A DNA stretch of 64,000 nucleotides, taken from contig NZ_GL892012.1 of the NCBI RefSeq assembly GCF_000213575.1, positions 1 through 64,000 of the forward strand, read 5' to 3'. The translations under genes were made by a program, and so were the position numbers. Of this stretch, positions 15,229 to 25,447 are shown in pieces (position 1 is the stretch's first letter; every line of letters starts with the position of its first letter). The notes under the pieces were generated by a model that was not told the origin of the DNA, did not search any database, and was given only the letters and a program-made list of their open reading frames with translations. The stretch comes from Dysgonomonas mossii DSM 22836 (lineage in GTDB: Bacteria; Bacteroidota; Bacteroidia; Bacteroidales; Dysgonomonadaceae).

Positions 15229-17490
15229 TTATAACTTTTCGGCTGAAGGTGGCGCTTGGTTTGCTCCCCATGCTTTATTCGCCTTATTACCCATTATTAA
15301 TACAAGTTTGCCGCCATTTTCTATATCCGAATGATTGAACCACGGTTTGTTCCATTCTTTTCCGTTTAATGTAGCCGATTGTATATACTTGTTGTCCTCA
15401 GAATAGTTTTGAGCTACTATTTCAAATACTTTACCATTACTCAATGTTATACTAGCTTGAGAAAACATGGGACTTCCAATATTGTAAACAGGCATACCCG
15501 GAGTAACAGGATAGAATCCCATCATAGAGAATACAACAAAGGCAGACATTCCTCCTCCGTCTTCATCGCCGGGAACACCCATCAGGTCGTTTCTAAACCA
15601 CTGTTTCAGTAGGGTGTGGATACGTTTCTGCGTTTTCCACGGTTGTCCGGCATAGTTGTACAGATAAGGAATATGAAGACTTGGCTCGTTTGCCATCGAG
15701 AATTGTCCTACATTGCCTGTGTGATCCGGCAATTGTGCATAAAAATCATATTTACCACGTCCAAGGGGTTCGTTGAACGTTTGATCCAGATTTTTTATGA
15801 ATTGTTCTTTTCCACCCATCAGATTAACGAGGTCGCTCACATTATGAGGTACATCCCAACGGTAAACCCAACCGTTATTCTCTCCGTAATAATCGCGAGC
15901 TCCCATGCCTCCCGAAAAGCGGTAGTCGAATGGTTCTATAAATTTTCCATCCTTATCTTTCGGATGGAAAAAGCCTGTTTCAGCATTGTAGACATTTCTA
16001 TAGTTGTAAGAACATTTTAGATAATGGTTTGCTTCACTTTCCTTGCCCAAGGCTTTGGCTATTTGTGACAAACACCATTGATCGTATGCTGTGCCGAGCG
16101 TTACGGCTATTGGTTGTCTTTTTTCGAAGGGACTAACATTCGCTACTGTTTCTTTTTCACCGGGATATAAAGCGGGAATATATCCTTTTTCGTTGTAGAA
16201 CTCGTCTAACCATCCGGCAGGAGCTCCCGACCATGGAATAAGCGTTTTTTCCTCGATTCCTTTTTTGCATGCTATATATGCCTTTTCCAAATCAAAACCT
16301 TTTAGTCCTTTTGCATAACCGTCGATAACTGTTGCTACGGCATGATTGGAGTTCATTCGGCGAGAATCCCCTGTTATTTCAGGGAAGGTAGGCATCCAGT
16401 TGTTACCCATTTGTTCGGCCATCAACAAGTATGAATTAATGATATTCACTTCTTCTTCGGCATCGATGATTACACGTAGTGGATGAGTCGCACGATAGGT
16501 GTCCCAGATCCAGTCGTCAGTAAAGAACGGTTTACCTCCATCTTCATGGACTTTTCCGTCGAAAGCACTGAAATAGCGACCTCCTTCGCTGATGCATACC
16601 GGACGTTCATAACAACGATAGAGAGAGGTGTAGAATACAGTTTTGTCAGTATCGCTATCTCCACTCACTTTGATTTTGCCTAAGGCGTCATTCCATATTT
16701 TGCGGCCTTTATCGGCTAGCAGTTTCACTTCATAATCTTTTTGCTCTCTGCGCAGGTTTTCTTTTGCTTGTTCTACGCTGATAAAAGATACCCCGTAGCG
16801 TAAGCGCAAAGTTTGGGCATTGTTGCCATAATACAATACTACACAGGCATTATTGCCTTCGGTACTCTTCTCTTTGTCGTTAATTACATTATCTTTCAAG
16901 ACACCTGTTAGCAGAGGAGTTTGTTCTGTTTCCAGATATATATAGACATTCGTATTATTCGCTAGTTTTTGGTATCCGCTTGCTGTATTTCCGTCTGTCC
17001 TTATCGCTCCGTTACGAGAGTTGAGTATCAAGTAAGCAGGAGTGTTCGGCAAAGTATAGTCTATCTGATAAATAGCGGATTGATGAGAAAGTGCATATTG
17101 GATATGCGTTTGCTGATCGTCCAAGTCAACCTCATAACTGTACGGCGTGATCTTTTCACGATCGTAGCTGTAGGATATAACAGGTTTTATTTTGGTTTTA
17201 TCTCCCTGATAAGGACTCAGATTGAAAGCCGAACTCCCTCTGTGACTTGTGATGATCAGAGGCAGACCTTTGATCATATCGCTCGTGAAATCGGCACGTT
17301 CGGGGTAGACTCGAAGCATACTATTTGGCAAATGGATGGTTGGGTAGGTTGGCACCAGCAGGTGACTAATGTTTCCCATATAAGGGTTTACATAGTCCAC
17401 AGGTTGTTTGCTTGCCCCATTATCCCCGTTTGCTGTACAAATTGATAAAATGGAAATAAAGGCGGTTGTGAATGCACTTCTAAGCTTCAT
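15229..17490 (-). CDS. GH92 family alpha-mannosidase
   Basis: A secreted exo-alpha-mannosidase of glycoside hydrolase family 92, calcium-dependent enzymes that trim mannose from N-glycans or fungal mannan. After the signal peptide, VDYVNPYMGN opens the N-terminal beta domain. The catalytic (alpha/alpha) part shows NEPSLHIPYLYNYAGQPWKT and GGMSAFVVFSMMGFYPVTPG, then YNIGSPMF, all typical of GH92. Length about 753 aa is normal. The start at MKLRSAFTTAF is chosen because it begins the signal peptide; an upstream Met (17544) would add 18 polar residues. It is divergent from a GH95 gene. Linkage specificity is not visible. Confidence 0.93.
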   Translation of the reverse strand: MKLRSAFTTAFISILSICTANGDNGASKQPVDYVNPYMGNISHLLVPTYPTIHLPNSMLRVYPERADFTSDMIKGLPLIITSHRGSSAFNLSPYQGDKTKIKPVISYSYDREKITPYSYEVDLDDQQTHIQYALSHQSAIYQIDYTLPNTPAYLILNSRNGAIRTDGNTASGYQKLANNTNVYIYLETEQTPLLTGVLKDNVINDKEKSTEGNNACVVLYYGNNAQTLRLRYGVSFISVEQAKENLRREQKDYEVKLLADKGRKIWNDALGKIKVSGDSDTDKTVFYTSLYRCYERPVCISEGGRYFSAFDGKVHEDGGKPFFTDDWIWDTYRATHPLRVIIDAEEEVNIINSYLLMAEQMGNNWMPTFPEITGDSRRMNSNHAVATVIDGYAKGLKGFDLEKAYIACKKGIEEKTLIPWSGAPAGWLDEFYNEKGYIPALYPGEKETVANVSPFEKRQPIAVTLGTAYDQWCLSQIAKALGKESEANHYLKCSYNYRNVYNAETGFFHPKDKDGKFIEPFDYRFSGGMGARDYYGENNGWVYRWDVPHNVSDLVNLMGGKEQFIKNLDQTFNEPLGRGKYDFYAQLPDHTGNVGQFSMANEPSLHIPYLYNYAGQPWKTQKRIHTLLKQWFRNDLMGVPGDEDGGGMSAFVVFSMMGFYPVTPGMPVYNIGSPMFSQASITLSNGKVFEIVAQNYSEDNKYIQSATLNGKEWNKPWFNHSDIENGGKLVLIMGNKANKAWGANQAPPSAEKL

Positions 17491-17841
17491 GATAAGTTTA
17501 AATTTAAGTTGGCATTTATTTAATTTCGAATACAAAGTAAACATATCCTATTCGTATAAAGAATTAAGATTTGTATTTTATATTCAAAGAATGTTTATTA
17601 ACATATATATTAGAATAATATTGTCTCCCATTTTTATAAAAATATCTCACTAGGTATTTGTCGGGGATGTTAAAATGTAATTAAATTGCCATATTAATGG
17701 GATGATCATATAAAAAAAGATCGTTTTTTGATGCAAAAAAAATGGAAATCTCCTTGTTTTAATAATATATTCACTGTGGATTAATTTGATTTTTAATATA
17801 TAAGCTTTTTCTTTGTTCTCGAATGAATACTTGTAAATATC
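17491..17841. other. divergent GH92/GH95 intergenic region
   Basis: A very AT-rich region of 351 bases between the divergent hydrolase genes. It must hold both promoters, but no clear TAnnTTTG pair at a convincing distance is seen for either. No RNA gene or repeat is recognised. Confidence 0.5.
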
Positions 17842-20283
17842 ATGAAGAAATACCTTTTATTTGTCTCAATTTTTACTTTAAGTACTATTTTTTGTAAAGC
17901 AGAAGATACTAAGCTTTTGTATAAACGTCCGGCCAAGGAGTGGGTAGAAGCATTGCCTTTAGGAAATTCGCGGTTAGGTGCAATGGTCTTTGGAAATCCT
18001 GCAAGAGAACAGCTCCAGCTCAATGAAGAAACGATGTGGGGAGGAGGGCCTCACAGAAATGATAGCCCCAATATGTTAAAAGTGTTGGATGAGGTGCGCT
18101 CTCTTATCTTTGCCGGAAAAGAAAAAGAAGCAGAGGCTTTGTTGGAAAAAAATATGAGAACTCCGCATAATGGTATGCCCTATCAAACAATAGGAAGCTT
18201 ATATTTAGATTTTGCAGGACATAATAAATATTCCAATTATTCAAGACAGCTTGACTTGACTACAGCAGTAGCTACAACAAAATATACGGTAGATGGCATT
18301 AATTATACCCGTGAGGTGTTTTCTTCTTTTACAGATAATGTCATTATTATGAGAATTACGGCTGATAAGCCGAATAGTATTAGCTTCACAGCAGGATATG
18401 ACTCTCCTGTAAAAGATTATAAAGTTCAAGCTAAAGGTGATAAGCTTATTCTCAAAGGTATGGGGGCAGAACACGAAGGAATAAAAGGCGTGATTCGGTT
18501 CGAAAACCAAACTCAAATAAAAACTGAAGGAGGGAGTGTAAAAGTTGAGAGTAACAAACTCTCAGTAAAAGCTGCCAATTCGGTTGTTATCTATATTTCT
18601 ATAGCCACTAATTTTGTGAACTACCAAGATGTGAGTGCTAATGAATCAACAAGCGCTACTCATTTTTTGAAAACGGCAATATCGAAGCCCTATGAAAAAG
18701 CGTTAGCAGATCATATAAAATATTATAAAAAGCAATTCGATCGCGTATCTTTAGATTTGGGGAAATCGGATAGTATTCTTGAAGAAACAGATGTAAGAGT
18801 TAGAAACTTCAAAGAAGGAAAAGATCAAAGTCTGGTTACCCTACTTTTCCAGTTTGGGCGTTATCTACTTATTAGTTCATCCCAACCGGGAGGGCAACCT
18901 GCTAATCTGCAAGGAATATGGAACGATCAGTTAGTGCCGCCTTGGGATAGCAAATACACTATTAACATCAATACGGAGATGAACTATTGGCCTGCAGAGG
19001 TTACCAATCTAAGCGAAACACATCAACCTCTTTTCCAGATGTTAAAAGAGTTGGCAGTGACAGGGCAGGAGACTGCAAAGGTAATGTATAATGCCAATGG
19101 CTGGGTTGCGCATCATAATACGGATCTTTGGCGTACTACAGGTCCTGTAGATGGAGCATTTCATGGCATGTGGCCTAATGGAGGGGCATGGCTGAGTCAG
19201 CACATGTGGCAACATTACTTATATACAGGAGACAAGAGCTTCTTAAAAGAAGCATACCCTGTGCTGAAAGGTGCAGCAGATTTCTTTCTCGATTTTTTGG
19301 TGGAACATCCTACATATAAATGGATGGTAACATCACCGTCTACTTCTCCCGAACAAGGCCCTCCTGGAAAAAATACGAGTATAACGGCAGGATCTACAAT
19401 GGATAATCAAATTGTATTTGATGTGCTTAACAATGCTCTGGAGGCATCTAAAACCTTAGGCGTAGGTGATGAAGCATATAATCAAAAACTCGAGGATATG
19501 ATTTCTCGCCTTGCACCTATGCAGATAGGAAAGTACAATCAATTGCAGGAATGGTTGGGAGATTGGGACGATCCGAAGAATGATCATCGTCATGTCTCTC
19601 ACTTGTATGGGTTGTACCCAAGCAATCAGATTTCGCCATATTCACATCCAACGCTTTTTCAGGCGGCAAAAAACTCACTTCTCTATCGTGGAGATATGGC
19701 TACAGGCTGGTCGATAGGTTGGAAAATTAATTTTTGGGCACGTCTGCTCGATGGTAATCATGCCTATAAAATTATTTCGAATATGCTATCTTTGGTAGAA
19801 CCGGGTAATAACGATGGACGTACTTATCCGAACCTGTTTGATGCACATCCGCCATTTCAGATAGATGGAAATTTTGGATTCACTGCGGGGGTAGCAGAGA
19901 TGCTTCTGCAAAGTCATGATGGAGCAATACATTTACTACCGGCTTTACCTGATAAGTGGAAGAACGGAAGTGTTAAAGGACTAATGGCTCGTGGCGGTTT
20001 CGAAATTTCATCGATGGATTGGAGTGATGGAGAGATATCTTCTGTAACTATTACTTCTAAACTAGGGGGAAATATGCGCCTTCGCTCTTATGTGCCATTA
20101 AACGGTAATGGATTGCACGAGGCTAGAGCCATGAATACTAATCCGCTATATAAAACAGCAGATATAAAAGAGCCGTTGGTATCGAAGGGAATAAATCCTC
20201 AATATCCTCTGTTGTATAAAGTTTACGAATATGATATAATGACTCAAGAGGGGCAGTCGTATACCTTTAAGAGAGGTAAGTAA
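17842..20283 (+). CDS. GH95 family alpha-L-fucosidase (or related alpha-L-galactosidase)
   Basis: A secreted glycosidase that, in this family, removes terminal alpha-1,2-fucose (some members alpha-L-galactose) by inversion. Residues 1-21 form a signal peptide. [16 protein letters not shown] and [11 protein letters not shown] start the N-terminal beta domain. The catalytic core includes [31 protein letters not shown] and [12 protein letters not shown], where family Asn and Asp residues lie. [17 protein letters not shown] near residue 675 is also a family mark. Full length at 813 aa. It neighbours GH92 and an esterase, consistent with glycoprotein glycan use, though no SusC/SusD pair is nearby. 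Confidence 0.94.
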   Translation: MKKYLLFVSIFTLSTIFCKAEDTKLLYKRPAKEWVEALPLGNSRLGAMVFGNPAREQLQLNEETMWGGGPHRNDSPNMLKVLDEVRSLIFAGKEKEAEALLEKNMRTPHNGMPYQTIGSLYLDFAGHNKYSNYSRQLDLTTAVATTKYTVDGINYTREVFSSFTDNVIIMRITADKPNSISFTAGYDSPVKDYKVQAKGDKLILKGMGAEHEGIKGVIRFENQTQIKTEGGSVKVESNKLSVKAANSVVIYISIATNFVNYQDVSANESTSATHFLKTAISKPYEKALADHIKYYKKQFDRVSLDLGKSDSILEETDVRVRNFKEGKDQSLVTLLFQFGRYLLISSSQPGGQPANLQGIWNDQLVPPWDSKYTININTEMNYWPAEVTNLSETHQPLFQMLKELAVTGQETAKVMYNANGWVAHHNTDLWRTTGPVDGAFHGMWPNGGAWLSQHMWQHYLYTGDKSFLKEAYPVLKGAADFFLDFLVEHPTYKWMVTSPSTSPEQGPPGKNTSITAGSTMDNQIVFDVLNNALEASKTLGVGDEAYNQKLEDMISRLAPMQIGKYNQLQEWLGDWDDPKNDHRHVSHLYGLYPSNQISPYSHPTLFQAAKNSLLYRGDMATGWSIGWKINFWARLLDGNHAYKIISNMLSLVEPGNNDGRTYPNLFDAHPPFQIDGNFGFTAGVAEMLLQSHDGAIHLLPALPDKWKNGSVKGLMARGGFEISSMDWSDGEISSVTITSKLGGNMRLRSYVPLNGNGLHEARAMNTNPLYKTADIKEPLVSKGINPQYPLLYKVYEYDIMTQEGQSYTFKRGK

Positions 20284-20298
20284 GCTTTCCTATAGTAG

Positions 20299-20414
20299 AT
20301 TAAAAGTGTTTTTCGTTATCAATATTATTCTCTCTGTCATTCTGAATGCAATGAAGAATATCCTCTTCTTGAGTATATTAAAATGACAGGAAAATAACGA
20401 AAAACACTTTTAAT
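20299..20414. mobile_element. MITE-like palindromic element
   Basis: Perfect 21-base inverted arms (20299-20319 and 20394-20414) enclose an inner pair CTGTCATT/AATGACAG and a core beginning TCTGAATGCAATGAAGAATA. The core resembles a short repeat seen from memory in many bacterial genomes (CATTCTGAnnGnAnnGAAGAAT). It has no coding capacity and lies between convergent genes, where it could also act as a terminator. Confidence 0.6.
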
Positions 20415-20428
20415 CGCTTGCTTTTGTT

Positions 20429-21247
20429 TTATAATTTACTGTATTTCTTTATCCAGTCCAGCATCAAATAACATCCCGGAGCATATACGTTTCCATGATC
20501 AAATCCTTGGAGCTCATACAATACAACATCTTTGTTATTCAGTGATTTTAGAATAGCTTCTAAATGTGCATTTTCTTCGTATCTGGCTGTTAACTCGAGA
20601 TTGCGATCACCTGTAATTAGTAAAGTGGGAGGGATACCGGTTCTTGCCTTATTCAGAGGAGCATATTCATCAATAATAGGTATGTTATAAGGGATGCCTC
20701 TTTCTTTTCGGATGGTGAAATGTGTATTTGTTTGTCCGCTAATAGGTATAAGTCCTTTTATCTTATCGGCATCTATACCATATTTTTCAAGGTAACTTTT
20801 ATCTAAACCGACCATTAGGGTTAGATATCCTCCTGCCGAATGTCCCGATACATAAATATCTTTGGTGCTGCCTCCGTAAGATGCTATATTGTTGAATGCC
20901 CAGGCAATGGATGCTGCAGCATCTTCAATGTAAGCCGGATTTGTTGCTTTCGGGCTCAGGCGATAGTTAACAGCTACTACAGCAATACCTTTATTCTTTA
21001 GTTCGTTAGGTATTCCCTTTTCTCCACCTTCGAGCCCTCCGCCGTGAAACCATACGACAACAGGGAAATCTTTCTTATTTACGGGATAATAGACGTCAAG
21101 CTTACAACGCTCCTTCCGATAATTATCTTTTTCGTTCGGACTGATATAGGATATATCTTTATCCGTCTTATACTCGTTACTAACAGAATTTTGTGCAAGG
21201 ATTGATGTTGCACATAACCAAAAGATCAAAAAAATACCTTTTTTCAT
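20429..21247 (-). CDS. secreted alpha/beta-hydrolase, esterase type
   Basis: A 272-residue serine hydrolase of the BD-FAE/Abhydrolase_3 type. A signal peptide (ending ILAQ) is followed by the oxyanion motif VVWFHGGGLEGG, the nucleophile elbow GHSAGGYL, the acid in LLITGDRNLE and the catalytic His in GFDHGN. Such enzymes remove acetyl or feruloyl groups from glycans, and the neighbouring glycosidases favour a carbohydrate esterase role; the true substrate is unknown. Its stop lies just beyond the MITE-like palindrome. Confidence 0.88.
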   Translation of the reverse strand: MKKGIFLIFWLCATSILAQNSVSNEYKTDKDISYISPNEKDNYRKERCKLDVYYPVNKKDFPVVVWFHGGGLEGGEKGIPNELKNKGIAVVAVNYRLSPKATNPAYIEDAAASIAWAFNNIASYGGSTKDIYVSGHSAGGYLTLMVGLDKSYLEKYGIDADKIKGLIPISGQTNTHFTIRKERGIPYNIPIIDEYAPLNKARTGIPPTLLITGDRNLELTARYEENAHLEAILKSLNNKDVVLYELQGFDHGNVYAPGCYLMLDWIKKYSKL

Positions 21248-21673
21248 GACATGAATTATATTAAGTAGAAGAATTTGTGATAAAGGTATAGATTTTTAAT
21301 TTTTTGATAAAATAAATATTGTCGAAGTCAAAGTTAATACGATTATAAAAAAATAAAAGCGGGCATCCCTGACCACTTTTACCTTTAGATTGATTTCTCA
21401 ATCTTACTGAACTTAACTTATTAACTTATTCCTATCTTTTGTTAGTATTATTCTTATTTTCAGGTTTTCTGACTTTTATATATACAGATTCTTTTGATTT
21501 ATCTTTCGAAACAAAATTATATACAAATTATTTCGCGGAAAATAATAATCGATAGAAAGGGCCGAACTCTCGACAAAAGGATGAGATATTTCTTGTGAAA
21601 GCTGATAGTAAGTAGTATGTATATTCTAAAAAGATTCTTGGTATCTATGGCTTTGGATGGAGAACGATTTATT
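21248..21673. other. intergenic stretch of 426 bases
   Basis: No gene found. It contains a GC-rich word (GCGGGCATCCCTGACC near 21360) unlike its AT-rich surroundings, and a small perfect hairpin AGATTGA-TTTC-TCAATCT (21387-21404) without a T-run. A -7-like motif on the minus strand (21329-21336) could serve the esterase. Confidence 0.45.
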
Positions 21674-22978
21674 CTAGTTTCTGCGTAAAACATTTATGTC
21701 TCCACCCATACTTTTGCGTCTTCCTTTCGAGTTGGTATACTCTATCACGTAATAATAGACGCCGGTGGATACATACTTTCCGTTGTGTCTTCCGTCCCAA
21801 CCTTTCGATGGGTCGTTCCATTGATATATTTTTACACCCCAACGGTTGAAAATAGTACATTTAAACTTCACGATGGATTTGTAGTAAACCTTAAACTCGG
21901 CATTCGTTGTTCCTCCCGGAGAAAAAAAGTTAGGGGCTTGGATGTCCGATTCTTCTATGTTAAGTTCTAAAGTACTTATATTAGCACAAGTAGCAGATTG
22001 ATCCTCATTATTTGCCACTTCGAGTTTTATGATATAGTTGCCATCTTTTTCGAAGGTGTATTTTTTAGCATCACTACCAGTATAACGTACAATATAGTTT
22101 GCTGTATCTTCCTTGTTGTATATGCTCCATGTATAAAAATAAGCAGCATCACTTCCCCGTCCAGATAGGTTGACAGTGACGGGTGCAGAGACTCCGATTT
22201 CTCCATTGTTTTTTCCTTCTTGCTCTGCTACAATATGTCCTTCTACAGCAATAGCCTTGTATTCTTCCGAACTCTTCTCATGTGGCATCTTGAAGTATTC
22301 TGCAAATTGATCCCCCTTCAGTTTGAAAACGGTGTTCATTAAAGGTGCATCTATCGTTTCTTCAGTATCTATATTTAAGGTTCTTATACTTTTTATAAAA
22401 GCCTTGTTGTTTTCATTCCATTCTTGAATGTCGTAGCTCACAGTATATTTTCGGGGGATTTCTCTTCTGCTTCCGTTTGTTGTGTAGAAGAAGAGTTTGT
22501 CTTCCGTTTTTCCAACTAATAATTTAAGAAATTCGCATTTATCATCATTCTCTTTGGCTTCGATAGAGCTTAATATTGACTTATGTCGGTTACAATCAAT
22601 AATCCAAACAGCACTTTTGGCAATATTGTTGTCCTCTGCAAAATAGCCGTATCCATCTTCGAGATTCGATACAGTATATGTAGAGTTTCCGTTGATAGAT
22701 GTTATTGAGATATCGGAGTCCGGAATCTGTATTTTATCTCCAAAAGATTGTTTGTATTTGTAAAATCTGACCGAAATAGACGATGAACTATACTTTATTG
22801 TAGCGCTTGCTAAGGTGTTGAATAAATAGACTTCCTCTATGCCTGTACCTGTAAGACTTTGATCTGATTCTTTTTTATAAGCGTAAGGTGTTCCCAACCC
22901 TCCCGAAACTGTATAGGTTTGTGCAAATATTGAGGTCGTAAAAACCAATAAGGTTATTAAAAAGATAGACTTTCTCAT
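21674..22978 (-). CDS. secreted protein with T9SS type B sorting domain
   Basis: A 434-residue exported protein. Residues 1-19 form a signal peptide (MRKSIFLITLLVFTTSIFA). The middle holds beta-sandwich, PKD-like segments (such as VTVNLSGRGSDAAYFYTWSI). The last 85 residues are a gliding-motility C-terminal (CHU_C) domain: FSPGGTTNAEFKV, then FNRWGVKIYQW, GWDGRHNGKYVSTGVYYY and a basic end. This type B signal sends proteins through the type IX secretion system to the cell surface. The function of the cargo part is unknown. A terminator at 22999-23032 separates it from spt upstream. Confidence 0.88.
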   Translation of the reverse strand: MRKSIFLITLLVFTTSIFAQTYTVSGGLGTPYAYKKESDQSLTGTGIEEVYLFNTLASATIKYSSSSISVRFYKYKQSFGDKIQIPDSDISITSINGNSTYTVSNLEDGYGYFAEDNNIAKSAVWIIDCNRHKSILSSIEAKENDDKCEFLKLLVGKTEDKLFFYTTNGSRREIPRKYTVSYDIQEWNENNKAFIKSIRTLNIDTEETIDAPLMNTVFKLKGDQFAEYFKMPHEKSSEEYKAIAVEGHIVAEQEGKNNGEIGVSAPVTVNLSGRGSDAAYFYTWSIYNKEDTANYIVRYTGSDAKKYTFEKDGNYIIKLEVANNEDQSATCANISTLELNIEESDIQAPNFFSPGGTTNAEFKVYYKSIVKFKCTIFNRWGVKIYQWNDPSKGWDGRHNGKYVSTGVYYYVIEYTNSKGRRKSMGGDINVLRRN

Positions 22979-22998
22979 AAGTATATTCGAAGAAAGGA

Positions 22999-23032
22999 AA
23001 AACCCTCTATCTTTTAACGGACAGAGGGTTTT
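22999..23032 (-). terminator. terminator of spt
   Basis: AAAACCCTCT (22999-23008) pairs with AGAGGGTTTT (23023-23032). Read on the minus strand, the stem is followed by a T-run, downstream of the gene that ends at 23075. Confidence 0.8.
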
Positions 23033-23074
23033 CTTATTTTATATTTGAAGTATATTCTTTTGCTCTACCCTTTT

Positions 23075-24280
23075 TTAGGCTTTTGCATGTAATAATACTC
23101 CCACTTTTTTGAATACTGATTCTATTTTTTCAAAAGCAATGTCTACTTGCTCTTTCGTGTGTGTAGCCATCAGTGAGAAACGAATCAAAGTATCGCTAGG
23201 CGCAACAGCCGGAGATACTACAGGATTTACAAATATGCCTTCTTCGAAGAGAAGTTTTGTAATCAAAAACGTTTTCTCATTATCTCTGATGAATAGAGGT
23301 ATAATAGGTGTGGATGTATGTCCTATCTCGAATCCACGCTCACGGAAGCCATCCAATGCATAATGTGTAATATCCCATAATGCTTTTATTCTTTCAGGTT
23401 CAGATATTATAATATCCAATGCGGCACTGGCTGCAGCTGTTGCAGCAGGAGTGGCACTCGCAGTAAAGATATATGGACGAGAATTGTGGCGCAAGTAATC
23501 TAGTATTATTTCGTTACCGGCTATGAAGCCTCCAAGCGAAGCTAGTGATTTACTGAAAGTTCCCATTATGAGTTCAACATCGTCTACAAGTCCGCATTGT
23601 TCAACAAGGCCTTTTCCACTATAGTTTTTCCCTAACACACCTAAACTGTGTGCTTCGTCAACCATTACACTTGCATTATATTTTTTTGCTAATTCAATTA
23701 TTTCAGGAAGACGTGAAATATCTCCTTCCATACTGAACACACCATCAATAACGATTAGCTTAATCTTATCCGGTTCACATCTTTGAAGTTGTTTTTCCAA
23801 AGAATCCATATCGTTGTGGCGGAACTTTAGTTTGGTAGAGTAAGATACTCGCGCACCTTCTATGATAGAAGCGTGATCCAATTCATCCCATAGGATATAA
23901 TCTTCACGTCCGGTGATACATGAAATAACACCTTGGTTTACGTTAAATCCTGTAGAGTAAACGATAGCATCTTCTTTTCCAACAAATTTAGCCAGCTTTT
24001 TTTCTAGTTCTACGTGGATATCCAATGTCCCATTCAAAAAACGGGAACCGGCCATGCCCGTTCCGTATTTCTTAGTAGCATTGATTGCTGCTTCTTTTAC
24101 TTTTGGATGATTAGTAAGCCCCAGATAGGCATTTGACCCGAACATCAATACTTTTTTTCCGTTGATAACAACTTCTGTATCCTGGTCGCTTTGGATTTCT
24201 CTAAAATAAGGGTAAATACCTGCAGCTCGTGTATTTCGTGCTGCGTCATACCGATACAACTTATCAGTTAATAGACTCAT
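23075..24280 (-). CDS. spt: serine palmitoyltransferase (alpha-oxoamine synthase)
   Basis: A PLP enzyme of the alpha-oxoamine synthase family. It condenses a long-chain acyl-CoA with serine, the first step of the sphingolipid pathway characteristic of Bacteroidetes. Visible are SNAYLGLTNHP, GTGMAGSRFLNGT, the PLP-stacking His region ELDHASIIEGARVS, VDEAHSLGVLG and the Schiff-base lysine in GTFSKSLASLGGF. The family also includes glycine C-acetyltransferase and 8-amino-7-oxononanoate synthase. The Spt call rests on the N-terminus (YFREIQSDQDTEV) and the lineage, so it is likely but not certain. A -7 motif lies at 24294-24301. Confidence 0.85.
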   Translation of the reverse strand: MSLLTDKLYRYDAARNTRAAGIYPYFREIQSDQDTEVVINGKKVLMFGSNAYLGLTNHPKVKEAAINATKKYGTGMAGSRFLNGTLDIHVELEKKLAKFVGKEDAIVYSTGFNVNQGVISCITGREDYILWDELDHASIIEGARVSYSTKLKFRHNDMDSLEKQLQRCEPDKIKLIVIDGVFSMEGDISRLPEIIELAKKYNASVMVDEAHSLGVLGKNYSGKGLVEQCGLVDDVELIMGTFSKSLASLGGFIAGNEIILDYLRHNSRPYIFTASATPAATAAASAALDIIISEPERIKALWDITHYALDGFRERGFEIGHTSTPIIPLFIRDNEKTFLITKLLFEEGIFVNPVVSPAVAPSDTLIRFSLMATHTKEQVDIAFEKIESVFKKVGVLLHAKA

Positions 24281-24293
24281 AGTAAACTTATAA

Positions 24294-24301
24294 CAAATGT
24301 A
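24294..24301 (-). promoter_or_regulatory. -7 promoter element of spt
   Basis: Minus-strand TACATTTG (TAnnTTTG), 14 bases before the ATG. A second match, TATTTTTG, lies at 24356-24363 and would give a longer leader. Confidence 0.4.
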
Positions 24302-24467
24302 ATTATTATAGCTGCATGTAATAAAATAACGTTATTTTACTAAAATGCAGGCTGCAAAAATAGCTAAAAAAAATAAGATTGTAATCATTTTGAATTAAAT
24401 ATTTAAAAAAAGGGCAATTTGACCGAATCTTGTGTGGCTTCAGGTAAAGGTATATCGCTTTTTTTCT

Positions 24468-24475
24468 TAAATTTG
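24468..24475 (+). promoter_or_regulatory. -7 promoter element of the M23/dxr/rseP/metF operon
   Basis: TAAATTTG fits TAnnTTTG and lies about 75 bases before the ATG at 24551. Confidence 0.4.
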
Positions 24476-24550
24476 TAGCTTGGTCTATAGTGTGTCTTGT
24501 GCACAAAGTGTATAGGCACACCATCAGTAGTAGCGTGATCAAAAAAATGA

Positions 24551-25423
24551 ATGGTTAAGAAGAAAAAGAACAAACATGATATATGGAAGCGGTTACATTT
24601 CAAGTACCGTCTTTCTGTAATGAACGAAAATACACTTGAGGAAGTATGGAGCATAAAGGCATCCATGTTTTCAGGAGGTGTGTTGTTTTTGTTATTTGCT
24701 ATATCTCTCGTTACTATTACCTCGTTTCTTATTATCGCTACACCTATACGATATTATCTGCCCGGATATCTCGATGCTGAAGTCAGAGAAAAGGCTTTGA
24801 GAGCTGCTATCAGGGTTGATTCGCTCCAGCAACAACTCAACTATCAGGAGGCATATATCAATAACCTGAAGAATGTTTTTACCGGTGTTCTCGATGTTGA
24901 TTCTGTGAAAATAACCGATACGATATCCGTTTCGGAAAATGATCCGTTGTTGAAAAGGACAGAGAAAGAGAAAGTTTTTGTAGATCGCTATGAAGATAAA
25001 GAGCGGTATAATTTATCCGTTATCTCTCCTACTGCTTCGGGGCCGATGGAAGGTGTCGTTTTCTTTAAGCCATTGAAAGGATTGGTAGTTAGTAAATTTA
25101 ATCCGTCAAACGACCGTTATGGTATTGATCTCAAAGTTGCATCTCAGGAAACCGTTTTGGCGGTACTTGAAGGTACAGTTGTTTTCTCGGGTTATGATTT
25201 TACAACAGGATATACTATGCAAATTCAACATAAAAATGGGTTTGTCTCAATTTATAAGAACAATACGTTACTTCTAAAAAAAGTAGGGGATAAAGTTCGT
25301 ACCGGAGAAGCGATTGCCGTTATCGGTGATGGCAAGGCTAAAGAGAATGCAGGTTCAGTTCTAGGCTTTGAGCTTTGGTATAAAGGAAATCCTGTAAACC
25401 CTGAAGATTATATAGCTTTTTAA
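24551..25423 (+). CDS. M23-like (LytM) membrane-anchored protein, probably non-catalytic
   Basis: A 290-residue inner-membrane protein. A basic N-terminus (VKKKKNKHD) precedes one membrane helix (about residues 38-62) and a short coiled coil (about 80-110). The C-terminal domain (about 170-285) resembles peptidase M23. The expected zinc His in HxGxD reads RYGIDL and the HxH partner region reads YKNN, so key zinc ligands appear lost. Such degenerate LytM proteins usually activate amidases or act as scaffolds in envelope assembly. It starts the operon with dxr, rseP and metF; dxr follows after 24 bases. Confidence 0.82.
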   Translation: MVKKKKNKHDIWKRLHFKYRLSVMNENTLEEVWSIKASMFSGGVLFLLFAISLVTITSFLIIATPIRYYLPGYLDAEVREKALRAAIRVDSLQQQLNYQEAYINNLKNVFTGVLDVDSVKITDTISVSENDPLLKRTEKEKVFVDRYEDKERYNLSVISPTASGPMEGVVFFKPLKGLVVSKFNPSNDRYGIDLKVASQETVLAVLEGTVVFSGYDFTTGYTMQIQHKNGFVSIYKNNTLLLKKVGDKVRTGEAIAVIGDGKAKENAGSVLGFELWYKGNPVNPEDYIAF

Positions 25424-25447
25424 TAAAAGCCCAGAAATAGAATATAC

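Noticed and set aside
16470-17445. Several frames opposite the GH92 gene
   Set aside because: They are antisense to a full-length GH92 gene with many family motifs and show no independent signals.
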